64,000 bases of DNA, taken from assembly GCF_015471405.1 (NCBI RefSeq), contig NZ_BLVZ01000004.1:310001-374000 (forward strand). Reading direction: 5' to 3'. The notes under the pieces were generated by a model. The model did not search any database, was not told the origin of the DNA, and worked only from the letters and a program-made list of their open reading frames with translations. Source of the DNA: Pseudomonas cichorii (GTDB lineage Bacteria > Pseudomonadota > Gammaproteobacteria > Pseudomonadales > Pseudomonadaceae). A program made the position numbers and the translations under genes. Shown here in pieces: positions 32,282 through 41,271 of this stretch. How positions within the stretch are numbered: the stretch's first letter is position 1; every line of letters starts with the position of its first letter.

Positions 32282-32941
32282 ATGAAAGACCCTTATGCCT
32301 TCGGGTTCTACAGTGCCTGTTTTGCGCTGATGGTGGTGGTTGCGGCGACTTATTACAGCGCGGCTTCCGGTACTCATCCGATTCGGACAGCAGATGCCTA
32401 TTTTGTCATTTATTCGGCCTCTTCTCTGGTCGAGGCTCTGGCGATCATCGGGATCGCGGGGGTGACGTTCAAGGCTTATGGGTCCTGGAAGCGGGATGTG
32501 CGCCAGCACAAGGCGCTTGGCGTTATCTGGGATGCCAGTGTGGCGTTCCGGGAGATCGAGATCGGGTTCAACGAGTGGTTCTTCGGCCCGGATGCCGAGC
32601 TAAAGGCCGGCAACGATGCGCGCCAGATCGATTCGCTGCTCAGCGCCAGCCCGCTGGGTCTGGCGCTGAGGGCGTTCAAAAAACAGTGCATCCTGCTGGA
32701 CAAGGTGGTGATCAAGAGTCACTGGCGCTGGCTGAACCATGCAGCCGAACTCGAAATGCTGGCACGGGCTCTAAGTGCCGAAGCGTTCGGGGCCGTGGGC
32801 AAAGGCAAGATCACCCACTCCATCGTGGATTTTCTCTATGCCCATGAGGGTGAGGCCTGGCAAAGAACCCAGGCCGATTGGGAAACCCTCATGACGACGA
32901 TCGAAGAACAGCTCACAGAGCTGGAAGAGTCCTACACATAG
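32282..32941 (+). CDS. Membrane-anchored hypothetical protein
   Basis: A 219-residue protein. Two hydrophobic helices (about residues 7-25, FGFYSACFALMVVVAATYY, and 40-62) anchor it to the inner membrane. The remaining 150 residues are a helical cytosolic domain. GGGA precedes ATG 32282 on the same strand. I recognise no catalytic motif. It is the first gene after the CRISPR region and converges on the oxidoreductase gene. Confidence 0.65.
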   Translation: MKDPYAFGFYSACFALMVVVAATYYSAASGTHPIRTADAYFVIYSASSLVEALAIIGIAGVTFKAYGSWKRDVRQHKALGVIWDASVAFREIEIGFNEWFFGPDAELKAGNDARQIDSLLSASPLGLALRAFKKQCILLDKVVIKSHWRWLNHAAELEMLARALSAEAFGAVGKGKITHSIVDFLYAHEGEAWQRTQADWETLMTTIEEQLTELEESYT

Positions 32942-32952
32942 GCCCGGACCGA

Positions 32953-33963
32953 TCAGATATCCAGCGTGATCTTGCCGAAATGCCGGTTGGTTTCCTGATA
33001 GCGGAATGCTTCGACGATATCGGTCAGCGGGAACGAGCGGTCAATGACCGGGCGGATACCGGTGGCGTTGATCGCGCGGATCATGTCCTGCTGCTGGCTG
33101 CGACTGCCGACCAGCACGCCTTGCAGGCGCAATTGCTTGATCAGGGCCGGCACGATTGCCAGTTGTCCGGCAACGCCGGTCAGAATGCCGATCACCGAGA
33201 TATGCCCGCCCACACGCGCCGCCTGCATGGACTGCTCAAGTGTCGATGGACCGCCGACTTCGATGATGTGATCGACACCACGGCCACCGGTCAGGGTGCG
33301 GGCTGTCTTGCCCCAGTTGCTGTCCTTGCGATAGTTGATCAGGTGATCGGCGCCCAGTTCGCGCAGACGCTCCAGTTTCTCGTCACTGGAGGATGTGGCG
33401 ATAACCGTTGCTCCGGCCATTTTGGCGAATTGCAGGGCGAAGATCGAAACGCCGCCTGTGCCCTGAACCAATACGGTGTCGCCTGCTTTCAGGCCGCCAT
33501 CGCTCATCAACGCACGCCATGCGGTCAGGCCAGCGGTGGTCAGGGTCGAGGCTTCGGCATGGGTGTAGCCGATAGGGGCGTGGGTGAAGGAAGTGGCGCG
33601 GGCCGTGACCTGTTGGCGGGCATAGCCATCGATGCCATCGCCTGGCACCGTGACAAAACCTTCTACCAGTGGCTCACCACTGATCCAGTCCGGGAAGAAG
33701 GTGCTGACGACTGAATCCCCGGCCTTGAACTCGCTGACGCCCTCTCCCACCGCCGTGACCACGCCAGCGCCGTCGGCCATGGGAATGCGTGACTCGCTAG
33801 GCCCCCACATGCCGCTGACCACTGCGAAGTCGTGGTAATTGAGGGAGTTGGCATGCAGGCGCACGGTGATTTCCCCGGCCTTGGGCGCCAGCACTTCGCT
33901 GTCACCGACAATAACGCGCTCGTAACCGCCACCGGCCTGTACATAAATGGTTGTGTTGCTCAT
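32953..33963 (-). CDS. NAD(P)-dependent zinc-independent alcohol dehydrogenase / quinone oxidoreductase-like
   Basis: A 336-residue medium-chain dehydrogenase/reductase. The Rossmann nucleotide site is VLVQGTGGVSIFALQFAKMAG (near residue 165). The N-terminal domain starts AGEITVRLHANSLNYHDFAV and DGAGVVTAVGEGV, but lacks the cysteine cluster of zinc alcohol dehydrogenases, so it is of the quinone-oxidoreductase type. AGGAG sits before the start at 33963. The substrate is unknown. Confidence 0.85.
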   Translation of the reverse strand: MSNTTIYVQAGGGYERVIVGDSEVLAPKAGEITVRLHANSLNYHDFAVVSGMWGPSESRIPMADGAGVVTAVGEGVSEFKAGDSVVSTFFPDWISGEPLVEGFVTVPGDGIDGYARQQVTARATSFTHAPIGYTHAEASTLTTAGLTAWRALMSDGGLKAGDTVLVQGTGGVSIFALQFAKMAGATVIATSSSDEKLERLRELGADHLINYRKDSNWGKTARTLTGGRGVDHIIEVGGPSTLEQSMQAARVGGHISVIGILTGVAGQLAIVPALIKQLRLQGVLVGSRSQQQDMIRAINATGIRPVIDRSFPLTDIVEAFRYQETNRHFGKITLDI

Positions 33964-34125
33964 GATCGATCTCCTGTCTGTTCAACGTCCTGTGAAATGA
34001 CGAAATGCTTACCCGTTAGTTCAACGAACGGGCATGGCTCTGTTGCGGCTTCACATCGCCCTGGCAAATGAAGCACTCTGCCGCGTCCGACCAAACCAAT
34101 CAAACCGCTGCGAGTATCCAGCCCC

Positions 34126-34914
34126 ATGATGAATCTGAAATACAGCGTACCGGCCGCCCTTCTGCTGGGCCTGACAGGCATGGCTCAGGCACAGGAATCA
34201 GCCTCGCATCTGGACAAGGTGATTCAGGCCGGTGAACTGTCAGTGTGTACCACCGGCGACTATAAGCCTTACACCTTCCTGCGCGAGGACGGCGAGTACG
34301 AAGGCATCGACATCACCATGGCCCGCTCGCTGGCCAAAAGCCTGGGGGTCAAGGTGACATGGGTTCCCACCACCTGGAAGACCCTGATGCCGGACATGGT
34401 CGCCGGCAAATGCGACATCGGCATGGGCGGCATCTCCGTCACCCTGGAGCGCCAGAAGAAAGCTTTCTTCAGCAACACGCTGGATGTCGACGGCAAGATC
34501 CCGCTGGTCCGCTGCGAGGACCAGGCGCTGTATCAGACCATCGAGCAAATCAACCAGCCGTCCGTACGTCTGATCGAACCGGCCGGTGGCACCAATGAAG
34601 CTTTCGCCCGCGCCTATCTGCCCAAGGCTCCGATTGCCTTCCACGACAACAAGACCATCTTCCAGGAGTTGCTGGACAAGAAGGCCGACGTGATGATCAC
34701 CGATGCCTCCGAAGCGCTCTATCAGCAGAAGCGCATGCCGGGCCTGTGTTCGGTCAACCCGACCCGTTACATGCAATACGGTGAAAAAGCCTATCTGCTG
34801 CCACGGGATGACGTGGCCTGGAAAAGCTATGTCGACCAGTGGTTGCACTTGAGTAAAGCTACAGGCGCCTACCAGCAGGCGCTGAGTGAGTGGTTGGCGG
34901 TACCGGGCCAATAA
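34126..34914 (+). CDS. Periplasmic cyclohexadienyl dehydratase-like / solute-binding protein
   Basis: A 262-residue exported protein with a signal peptide (cut near MAQAQ). The fold is a type II periplasmic binding protein. Several stretches (SVCTTGDYKPYTF, GMGGISVTLERQKKAFFS, GGTNEAFARA and KAYLLPRDD) closely follow Pseudomonas PheC, the periplasmic cyclohexadienyl/arogenate dehydratase that makes phenylpyruvate from prephenate. It may keep that activity or be a plain ligand-binding relative. There is no transporter gene next to it, which favours the enzyme reading. Alternative ATG starts at 34126 and 34129 are adjacent. Confidence 0.7.
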   Translation: MMNLKYSVPAALLLGLTGMAQAQESASHLDKVIQAGELSVCTTGDYKPYTFLREDGEYEGIDITMARSLAKSLGVKVTWVPTTWKTLMPDMVAGKCDIGMGGISVTLERQKKAFFSNTLDVDGKIPLVRCEDQALYQTIEQINQPSVRLIEPAGGTNEAFARAYLPKAPIAFHDNKTIFQELLDKKADVMITDASEALYQQKRMPGLCSVNPTRYMQYGEKAYLLPRDDVAWKSYVDQWLHLSKATGAYQQALSEWLAVPGQ

Positions 34915-34948
34915 ACTCCAGGCCATGGCTTTAGCTCAGGAGTTACAC

Positions 34949-34956
34949 GCCGATAA
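34949..34956 (+). promoter_or_regulatory. Possible sigma-28 (FliA) -10 element of the chemoreceptor gene
   Basis: GCCGATAA matches the FliA -10 consensus exactly, about 65 nt before the chemoreceptor start. The expected -35 (TAAAG) is weak here, so the assignment is tentative. Confidence 0.4.
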
Positions 34957-35022
34957 AAGATAACGCGCCTTCAGAGCGCGGCATCTCCAATCTGCGCAAC
35001 ACGCTCCATCAAGGGGAAAGTC

Positions 35023-36678
35023 ATGGCACACGCTCAAGTCGCCACCAGAACCGGCCTCACCGTAAAACAGCGTTTGATGTTCTCGACCTTCGCGATCATC
35101 GTTGCGTTTTTCGTCTTGTCGGTTTTCATGATCCAGACGCTCAAGACCTCGACCGAAAACGTCGATGCGCTCTATAACCGCGACTTTCTGGCGACAGAGA
35201 CCGTGAACAATATTGATGGCACCCTCACTCGGGTGGACATCAACATTCTGCGCATGATCGCAATTGGCAACCCGGAGCAGACCGCCGTCTGGAAAACCGA
35301 GAACGAAAACGCCTTCACTCAACTGGACAAGCTGACGAGTCAGTTGAGCCAGGAAACGACTGGCACTCTGGATGCCCAACTGACCCAGCAATTGCAGCGT
35401 GACTATGCGAAGTTGCGTGACGGCATGCGCCATCAGACCAGCGTGATCCAGACCGGCGACATTGCCGGCGCGACCAATATCAACCGCACCGAGGTCAAGC
35501 CTTTCGCGGAGCAGGTCTTCAAGACACTGCAAACCCTGCGCGAGCAAGGCAAGCAACAGGCCGGCAAACGCTTCGAGGCGCAGGAAGCGAGCGCCAGCAA
35601 GGCCAATAGCCTGGCAATTGGCGCGACGCTGGTCATTGCTCTGCTGGGTGTCATCGCGACGCTGCTGACGACTCGCAGCATTCTCGGCGCCATTGGTGGA
35701 GAACCCGACATGGTGGCTGGTATCACCCGCACCATCGCCAAGGGGGACTTGAGCAGCACCATCAACGTTGCGAGCAATGACAAGTCCAGCGTGGTGGCTG
35801 CCGTCGGTGCCATGCAGGCGCAGCTTCGCGAGACATTGCAGCAGATCTCCAGCTCGGCAAACCAGCTCGCCTCGGCAGCCGAGGAAATGACCGCCATTAC
35901 CGAAGATGGCGTCAAGGGGCTGCACAAACAGAATAACGAGATCGATCAGGCCGCCACGGCAGTCAATCAAATGACCAGCGCAGTGGAAGAAGTGGCCCGC
36001 AATGCCGAGAACACGGCACGCTCTTCCAGCAGTGCGACAGGTGCTGCGCAGGACGGGCTCGGGCTGGTCAAAAAGACGGTCAGCGCCATCGACACCATGA
36101 GCAATGATGTACAGAAGACAGCCAGCCTGATCGGCGAGCTGGCAGATCAGTCTCGTGATATCGGCAAGGTGCTGGACGTGATTCGGGGCCTGGCGGAGCA
36201 GACCAACCTGCTGGCACTGAACGCCGCCATCGAAGCAGCACGTGCGGGTGAAGCCGGCCGTGGTTTTGCCGTGGTTGCCGACGAAGTCCGCGCCCTGGCC
36301 CACCGTACACAGCAATCGACCAGCGAAATCGAACGTCTGGTCACCAACATCCAGAGCGGCACTGAACGCGCGGTAGGTTCCATGCGCGGCAATACCGAAC
36401 TGGCCAGCGAAACGCTGGGCATCGCCGAAGGTGCCAACGAGGCGCTGAGCAAGATCAATGCGGCAGTGAGCGAGATCAACGATCTCAACCTGGTGATCGC
36501 CAGCGCTGCACAGGAGCAGGCGCACGTTGCGCGGGAAGTTGACCGTAACCTGGTGAACATCCGCGACCTGTCGGCGCAGTCTTCTTCCGGCGCACAGCAA
36601 ACCAGTACGGCCAGCCGCGAGCTGTCACGACTGGCTGTGGATCTGAGCGGCATCGTCGGACGTTTCCGCCTGTCCTGA
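35023..36678 (+). CDS. Methyl-accepting chemotaxis protein
   Basis: A 551-residue chemoreceptor. A first membrane helix at about 20-40 ([20 protein letters not shown]) is followed by a four-helix-bundle periplasmic sensor of about 150 residues and a second helix ([19 protein letters not shown]). A HAMP region and a long cytoplasmic coiled coil come next. The hairpin tip [20 protein letters not shown] binds CheA/CheW. The ligand is unknown; bundles of this size commonly sense small molecules. It ends just before a strong hairpin and is a single-gene unit. Confidence 0.95.
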   Translation: MAHAQVATRTGLTVKQRLMFSTFAIIVAFFVLSVFMIQTLKTSTENVDALYNRDFLATETVNNIDGTLTRVDINILRMIAIGNPEQTAVWKTENENAFTQLDKLTSQLSQETTGTLDAQLTQQLQRDYAKLRDGMRHQTSVIQTGDIAGATNINRTEVKPFAEQVFKTLQTLREQGKQQAGKRFEAQEASASKANSLAIGATLVIALLGVIATLLTTRSILGAIGGEPDMVAGITRTIAKGDLSSTINVASNDKSSVVAAVGAMQAQLRETLQQISSSANQLASAAEEMTAITEDGVKGLHKQNNEIDQAATAVNQMTSAVEEVARNAENTARSSSSATGAAQDGLGLVKKTVSAIDTMSNDVQKTASLIGELADQSRDIGKVLDVIRGLAEQTNLLALNAAIEAARAGEAGRGFAVVADEVRALAHRTQQSTSEIERLVTNIQSGTERAVGSMRGNTELASETLGIAEGANEALSKINAAVSEINDLNLVIASAAQEQAHVAREVDRNLVNIRDLSAQSSSGAQQTSTASRELSRLAVDLSGIVGRFRLS

Positions 36679-36686
36679 CCCAAGAC

Positions 36687-36720
36687 ACACTCTTTGCGCT
36701 GCCAGCAGCGCAAAGAGTGT
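36687..36720 (+). terminator. Long hairpin terminator after chemoreceptor
   Basis: A perfect 15-bp stem ACACTCTTTGCGCTG and its inverse with a CCAG loop, starting 8 nt after the stop codon. The following sequence is CTTCC, with only a weak T-run. Confidence 0.7.
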
Positions 36721-36796
36721 CTTCCAGCCAAACATTCGGTTGAAAGCCAGTCCGTCCTGAAATAGCGTATTGCCTTGGACGATCAAGGAAAGACGC

Positions 36797-37759
36797 ATGA
36801 AACCCAGCAAAACCATCACTCGTGCGTTCTGTGTCGAGTTGCAGCAGGAACTGTCCATTACCGCCGCCCGCCGCGAGTACTTCTCTCAGGAGCCACCGCG
36901 CTCGCGATTCGATTTTCTGTGCTCAAGTGAAGCCTGCCGTGCGCTGGGTGCGAAGGTGACAGGCGTCAGGTATGACGTAAAGCCTCAGGACAACCCGACC
37001 TTCGTGGCCGCACACTTTCGCGCCAACCCGCATTACGAGCATCACGCCACCTGCGAGTGGGTCGAGGAAGACGCCCGGCAAGCCAGGGAAGAACCCGAGG
37101 TTGAAGAGACCGATCCACAGGCCCGTATCCGCAAGGCCAAGCGCAAGCTCGATGACTACATCGATGTCTTCGATCCGGTCATAAAAGACCCGGTCAAGGA
37201 AAAGGCCGGGGCAGACAAGTCCGGCCCTCGCGCACCACAGACCACGAACGACTCTCCAGCGGCAGAAGCTTCGACGCCCGCAGCACCGCGCTACAGTGAA
37301 ACACGCACCAATAATCTTGAACGTCTGGTGGACAGCTATCGCCAGGCCAAGGCGCAACTGCCGCCCGATGATTTCAAACTGCTGACCTTGAGGATTCCCG
37401 GCCAGGGCGAGTTGTCCCTGCGCTCGTACTTTCGCCATATCAAATATGCGCAGACAGGCGACAACGGCCGCGTGCTGTATGGCGGCGGGCTGGTGGAACG
37501 TTATGGTCTGGGGTTCAAGTTCAAGTTCTTCGACCGTCTTGAAGCCAAGCTGGTGACGCTGTACGTGTCACCGGCGCAGATGCAGGCTTATCGGTCCAGT
37601 CGCTACATCACCGAACTGTTGAGCCATGCCGATGAAGTGAAGTTCTTCACGGTTTATGCACTGGGGAATGTCGTCAAAAGCCCATCGGGGAAAAGCTTCA
37701 GCGTCGAAGTCGACGACCTGCGGCATCTGGCGATTGTGCTGGGGCCAGCGAAGGAGTGA
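36797..37759 (+). CDS. Hypothetical protein with a possible Cys/His metal site
   Basis: A 320-residue soluble protein. Residues about 38-85 hold CSSEACRALG, then HFRANPHYEHHATCEW, which looks like a C-x3-5-C / H-H-C metal-binding knuckle similar to those of some nuclease-associated proteins. A charged linker (about 100-175, rich in E, P and A) leads to a C-terminal domain with LTLRIPGQGELSLRSYFRHI. AAGGAAAG precedes ATG 36797. I do not recognise the family. It converges on ilvE. Confidence 0.55.
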   Translation: MKPSKTITRAFCVELQQELSITAARREYFSQEPPRSRFDFLCSSEACRALGAKVTGVRYDVKPQDNPTFVAAHFRANPHYEHHATCEWVEEDARQAREEPEVEETDPQARIRKAKRKLDDYIDVFDPVIKDPVKEKAGADKSGPRAPQTTNDSPAAEASTPAAPRYSETRTNNLERLVDSYRQAKAQLPPDDFKLLTLRIPGQGELSLRSYFRHIKYAQTGDNGRVLYGGGLVERYGLGFKFKFFDRLEAKLVTLYVSPAQMQAYRSSRYITELLSHADEVKFFTVYALGNVVKSPSGKSFSVEVDDLRHLAIVLGPAKE

Positions 37760-37763
37760 TTGG

Positions 37764-37801
37764 GCAGGAGCGAATTCATTCGCGAATGAATTCGCTCCTG
37801 C
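37764..37801. terminator. Perfect 38-bp palindrome (REP-type) between convergent genes
   Basis: GCAGGAGCGAATTCATTCG is joined directly to its exact inverse, giving a 19-bp stem with no loop. It sits 4 nt after one stop codon and 16 nt before the other. It resembles the Pseudomonas REP family (compare 8507-8525) and can act as a bidirectional terminator or mRNA stabiliser. Confidence 0.7.
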
Positions 37802-37817
37802 ATCGATCGTGGGGAAA

Positions 37818-38837
37818 TCAGACCTTCACGATCCAGCCAGCAGGCGCTTCAACATCACCGGACTGTACGCCAGTCAGTTCAGCATAAAGCTTGCGGGTCA
37901 CGGGGCCGACGTCTGTTTCGCTATAGAAGACGTGCAGTTTTTCCTTGTAGGAAATGCCGCCGATCGGGGTGATGACAGCAGCCGTGCCGCAGGCGCCAGC
38001 TTCCGTGAAGTCACCGATCCTGTCGATCAGCACATCATCTTCCACCACGGTCAGGCCCAGACGGGTTTGAGCCAGTTCCATCAACGACAGGCGTGTAATA
38101 CCTGGCAGCACCGAAGGCGACTTGGGTGTGATGAACTTGTTGTCGGCCGTGATAGCGAAGAAGTTGGCCGAACCGACCTCTTCGATCTTGGAGTGAGTCT
38201 GCGGGTCCAGATAGATGCAGTCAGCGAAGCTGTGCTTTCTGGCTTCGGAGCCTGGCATCAGGCTGGCGGCATAGTTGCCACCCACCTTGGCCGCGCCGGT
38301 GCCGTTCGGTGCGGCACGGTCGTAACCGGAGATCACGAAGTTGTTCGGCTTCAGGCCACCCTTGAAATAGGCGCCGACCGGAATGCAGAAGATCGAAAAG
38401 ATGAATTCAGGTGCGCTTCGCACGCCGATGTTGTCGCCTACGCCGATCACGAACGGACGCAGGTACAGGGCACCGCCCGAGCCATAAGGCGGGATGAAGC
38501 GTTCGTTGGCCTTGACGACCTTCTTGCACGCCTCGATGAAGACTTCGGTCGGCACATGGGGCATCAGCAGGCGCGAACAGCTGCGCTGCATGCGCTGGGC
38601 GTTCTGGTCAGGACGAAACAGGTTGATCGAGCCATCCTTGCAGCGATAGGCCTTCAGGCCCTCAAAGCACTGCTGACCGTAATGAAGCGCGGTAGAACCT
38701 TCGCTGATATGCAGAAGGTTGTCTTCAGTCAGCGAGCCTTCATCCCAGGCACCGTCACGCCAGTGAGAGAGGTAGCGCTTGTCGGTTTTGATGTAGTCAA
38801 AACCCAGGGTTTCCCAGTTAATGCTTTCTTGACTCAT
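37818..38837 (-). CDS. ilvE: Branched-chain amino-acid aminotransferase
   Basis: A 339-residue fold-type IV PLP aminotransferase of the large (eukaryotic-like) branched-chain group. It interconverts leucine, isoleucine and valine with their 2-keto acids. K184 in GAAKVGGNYA binds PLP. HYGQQCFEGLKAYR near residue 52 and the GDFTEAGACGTAAVITPI segment are family signatures. The ATG at 38837 (MSQESINWE) is preceded by GAGGG; an extension to 38852 is less likely. It stands alone, with its own promoter in 38838-39119. Confidence 0.95.
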   Translation of the reverse strand: MSQESINWETLGFDYIKTDKRYLSHWRDGAWDEGSLTEDNLLHISEGSTALHYGQQCFEGLKAYRCKDGSINLFRPDQNAQRMQRSCSRLLMPHVPTEVFIEACKKVVKANERFIPPYGSGGALYLRPFVIGVGDNIGVRSAPEFIFSIFCIPVGAYFKGGLKPNNFVISGYDRAAPNGTGAAKVGGNYAASLMPGSEARKHSFADCIYLDPQTHSKIEEVGSANFFAITADNKFITPKSPSVLPGITRLSLMELAQTRLGLTVVEDDVLIDRIGDFTEAGACGTAAVITPIGGISYKEKLHVFYSETDVGPVTRKLYAELTGVQSGDVEAPAGWIVKV

Positions 38838-39119
38838 AACGCCCTCTATCATTTAGCCGCTGCCTGGACGAGTCAGGCCAATGCCGTATTCTGCCAGATC
38901 ATTTCGACCCTGAGGCTTGAAATAAGCATAATCCGCGGGTTTTGAAACGGTAGCTGCCAGAGCCCCGTCATTTTTCTTGCCCCTGGCCACCAGGAGCTTG
39001 AGTATCTAGTGAACGATGACTGCCTTTCCTTGGCGATCATTTAGTCATTCAGCGTTGTTTTGTTATACCTTCAGCTAACGAAACTACAACCCCCCACGCA
39101 GAAATGACGGAGCACAACC

Positions 39120-39344
39120 ATGGGTGTAGAAAAAATCCTGCTGGCCTTGACCCTGACCGGCCTCGTCAGCGTGGCCAGTGCGGCTGACAGCAAGCCTGTC
39201 AACTCAAGCAAGCCGACAACGAGCCAGAGCACCACGGCTCAACAGCCCCGAAGCCAGCAGCCGTCCACAAACAATGCGGTTGTCACTCCTGAAGACATCA
39301 AGCGCTTCAAGGCGGGCAACGTGACAAAAGACGAAGTGAAATGA
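39120..39344 (+). CDS. Small secreted low-complexity protein
   Basis: A 74-residue precursor with a signal peptide (residues 1-21, ending VASA). A region rich in S, T, Q and P follows (about 24-50), then a short conserved-looking tail TPEDIKRFKAGNVTKDEVK. GGAG precedes the ATG. It is probably periplasmic. No function is known to me. A terminator follows 12 nt after the stop. Confidence 0.6.
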   Translation: MGVEKILLALTLTGLVSVASAADSKPVNSSKPTTSQSTTAQQPRSQQPSTNNAVVTPEDIKRFKAGNVTKDEVK

Positions 39345-39356
39345 GCAGACGAAAAA

Positions 39357-39384
39357 AAACCCTGTGCCTTTCGGAACAGGGTTT
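39357..39384. terminator. Bidirectional terminator between small gene and cyoE
   Basis: Stem AAACCCTGT/ACAGGGTTT with a 10-nt loop. The A-run at 39352-39359 gives a good U-run for the minus-strand cyo operon; the plus side is weaker. Confidence 0.75.
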
Positions 39385-39408
39385 CTGATTTTCGGGCTCA
39401 GGTGCAAG

Positions 39409-40296
39409 TCAGAAGGCGTAAGTCACCAGCAACTCTTTGGTCACCTGAAAGTCCACCGACATCATCACGCTCAGTGCAGTGATGGTGAAGATGGAGAACA
39501 CGAACAGCTTGCGGGCCCAGACAGTATCGTCCGCAGCCTTGTAGCCTTTCCAGGCCATGTACAACCAGTACATGCCCATGCCCGCCGCAACGGCGAGGTA
39601 GTTCAGACCCGCGTAACCGCCGAACGTCAACATCAGGGTCGCCACGAGGAACGCCAGGATGTAGAGCAGGATGTGACGCTTGGTGACCAGAATGCCGCGC
39701 TTGACCGGCAATACCGGAATTTTCGCTGCACGATAGTCGTTGAAACGGAAGATCGCGATCGCATACGAATGCGGCATCTGCCACAGGCTGAACATCACCA
39801 GTAGCGTCCAGGCAGCAAAGTCGAAGCTGTTGCTTACTGCGCAGTAGCCAATCACCGGAGGCATGGCCCCCGACAGGCTGCCTATCAGGGTGCCATGCAC
39901 GGATTTACGCTTGAAGTACAGGCTGTAGAAGCCCACGTAAATCACAAAACCGATGACTGCCAGCAAGGCAGCCAACGGGTTTGCATAGGTGTACAGCAGG
40001 CTGACACCGACGATGCCAAGAATCGTGGCATAGAGCAGTGCAAGCTTGATGGACACCAGACCCTGCACCAGCACACGGTTGCGAGTCCGCTCCATGCGCT
40101 GGTCGATATCCCGATCGATGCAGTTGTTGAATACGCAACCTGACGCTACGACCAGAGAGGTACCGATTACCGCCGCAAGAAACACGATGAAATCGATATC
40201 CCCCTTGGAAGCCAGAAAAAAGCCACCTGCCACCGAAAGCACGTTACCGAAAATGATCCCCGGCTTGGTGATTTGGATAAAGTGCTTCAGGGACAT
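39409..40296 (-). CDS. cyoE: Protohaem IX farnesyltransferase (haem O synthase)
   Basis: A 295-residue UbiA-type prenyltransferase with about nine membrane helices. It adds farnesyl to haem B to make haem O for the bo3 oxidase. The catalytic metal motif [18 protein letters not shown] is clear near residue 57, and the second motif is [13 protein letters not shown]. It is the last gene of the cyo operon, 10 nt after cyoD. Confidence 0.96.
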   Translation of the reverse strand: MSLKHFIQITKPGIIFGNVLSVAGGFFLASKGDIDFIVFLAAVIGTSLVVASGCVFNNCIDRDIDQRMERTRNRVLVQGLVSIKLALLYATILGIVGVSLLYTYANPLAALLAVIGFVIYVGFYSLYFKRKSVHGTLIGSLSGAMPPVIGYCAVSNSFDFAAWTLLVMFSLWQMPHSYAIAIFRFNDYRAAKIPVLPVKRGILVTKRHILLYILAFLVATLMLTFGGYAGLNYLAVAAGMGMYWLYMAWKGYKAADDTVWARKLFVFSIFTITALSVMMSVDFQVTKELLVTYAF

Positions 40297-40306
40297 CTGG
40301 TATTCC

Positions 40307-40639
40307 TCAATGCGCCATCATTTCGCGATGGATACTGAAAATGATCCACAGCGAGAGGCCGACCAGCAGAACGATAACCAACGCGGTGAAGGCAAACGCC
40401 AGCACGTTGTTACGTTGCGCACTCGTGAAGTCCAGGTGCAGGAAGTAATGCAGATGCACCAGGATCTGAACGATCGCAAAGGCCAGGATGATCGCAATGG
40501 TCAGGTCTTTCGGCAGAACCGGGGACATGACCAGGGCGAACGGGATGGCGGTCAGGATGATCGACAGCACGAAACCGATGATGTAGGACTTCACGGAACC
40601 GTGGCTATTGTCTTCAGCTGGATGATGTGAATTCGCCAT
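40307..40639 (-). CDS. cyoD: Cytochrome bo3 ubiquinol oxidase subunit IV
   Basis: A 110-residue subunit with three membrane helices. [20 protein letters not shown] and [18 protein letters not shown] are typical of CyoD. It assists assembly of the CuB site in subunit I. It starts directly at the end of cyoC (no gap) and precedes cyoE. Confidence 0.95.
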   Translation of the reverse strand: MANSHHPAEDNSHGSVKSYIIGFVLSIILTAIPFALVMSPVLPKDLTIAIILAFAIVQILVHLHYFLHLDFTSAQRNNVLAFAFTALVIVLLVGLSLWIIFSIHREMMAH

Positions 40640-41269
40640 TTACAGGGCTCCCATCAGATAGACGATAGTGAACACACCGATCCAGACCACGTCCAGGAAG
40701 TGCCAGAACAGGCTCAGGCAGCTCAGGCGGGTCTTGTTGGTGTTGGTCAGGCCCTTTTTCTGGACCTGATACATCATGATACCCATCCAGATCAGACCGC
40801 TGGTTACGTGCAGACCGTGCAGGCCGACCAGGGCGAAGAACGCCGACAGGAAGCCGCTGCGGCTAGGACCGTAGCCTTCGTGGATCAGGTGATGGAACTC
40901 GTAGATTTCCATACCGATAAAGGCAGCACCACAGAGGAAGGTCAGGGCCAACCAGCCCAGGACCTGACTCTTCTTGCCTTTGTACAGCGCCAGCATGGCG
41001 AAGCCATAAGTGATACTACTGATCAGCAGGAACGCGGTTTCGACCGCCACGAAAGGCAGCAGGAAGATGTCCTGGCCCGACGGGCCACCCGCGACACTGT
41101 TGACCATCACGGCGTAGACCGCGAAGAACGATGCGAACAACACGCAGTCGGTCATCAGGTACAGCCAGAAGCCGTAGACCGTCATTCCACCGCTGTCGTG
41201 GTGATCGTCATGCCCATGGTCATGAGCGTCATGACCGTGGGCTCCGGAGTTGATAGCAATATTTGACAT
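40640..41269 (-). CDS. cyoC: Cytochrome bo3 ubiquinol oxidase subunit III
   Basis: A 209-residue subunit with five membrane helices. The first 25 residues are very rich in histidine ([15 protein letters not shown]), an extra metal-binding-like tail. [20 protein letters not shown] and [20 protein letters not shown] match the family. It lies 2 nt after cyoB and abuts cyoD. Confidence 0.95.
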   Translation of the reverse strand: MSNIAINSGAHGHDAHDHGHDDHHDSGGMTVYGFWLYLMTDCVLFASFFAVYAVMVNSVAGGPSGQDIFLLPFVAVETAFLLISSITYGFAMLALYKGKKSQVLGWLALTFLCGAAFIGMEIYEFHHLIHEGYGPSRSGFLSAFFALVGLHGLHVTSGLIWMGIMMYQVQKKGLTNTNKTRLSCLSLFWHFLDVVWIGVFTIVYLMGAL

Positions 41270-41271
41270 GT

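Noticed and set aside
34936-36600. 554-residue minus-strand frame
   Set aside because: It is the antisense shadow of the chemoreceptor gene, which has all family motifs; the shadow protein is low in complexity.
37656-38945. 429-residue plus-strand frame
   Set aside because: Antisense shadow of ilvE, which shows the PLP lysine and family motifs on the other strand.
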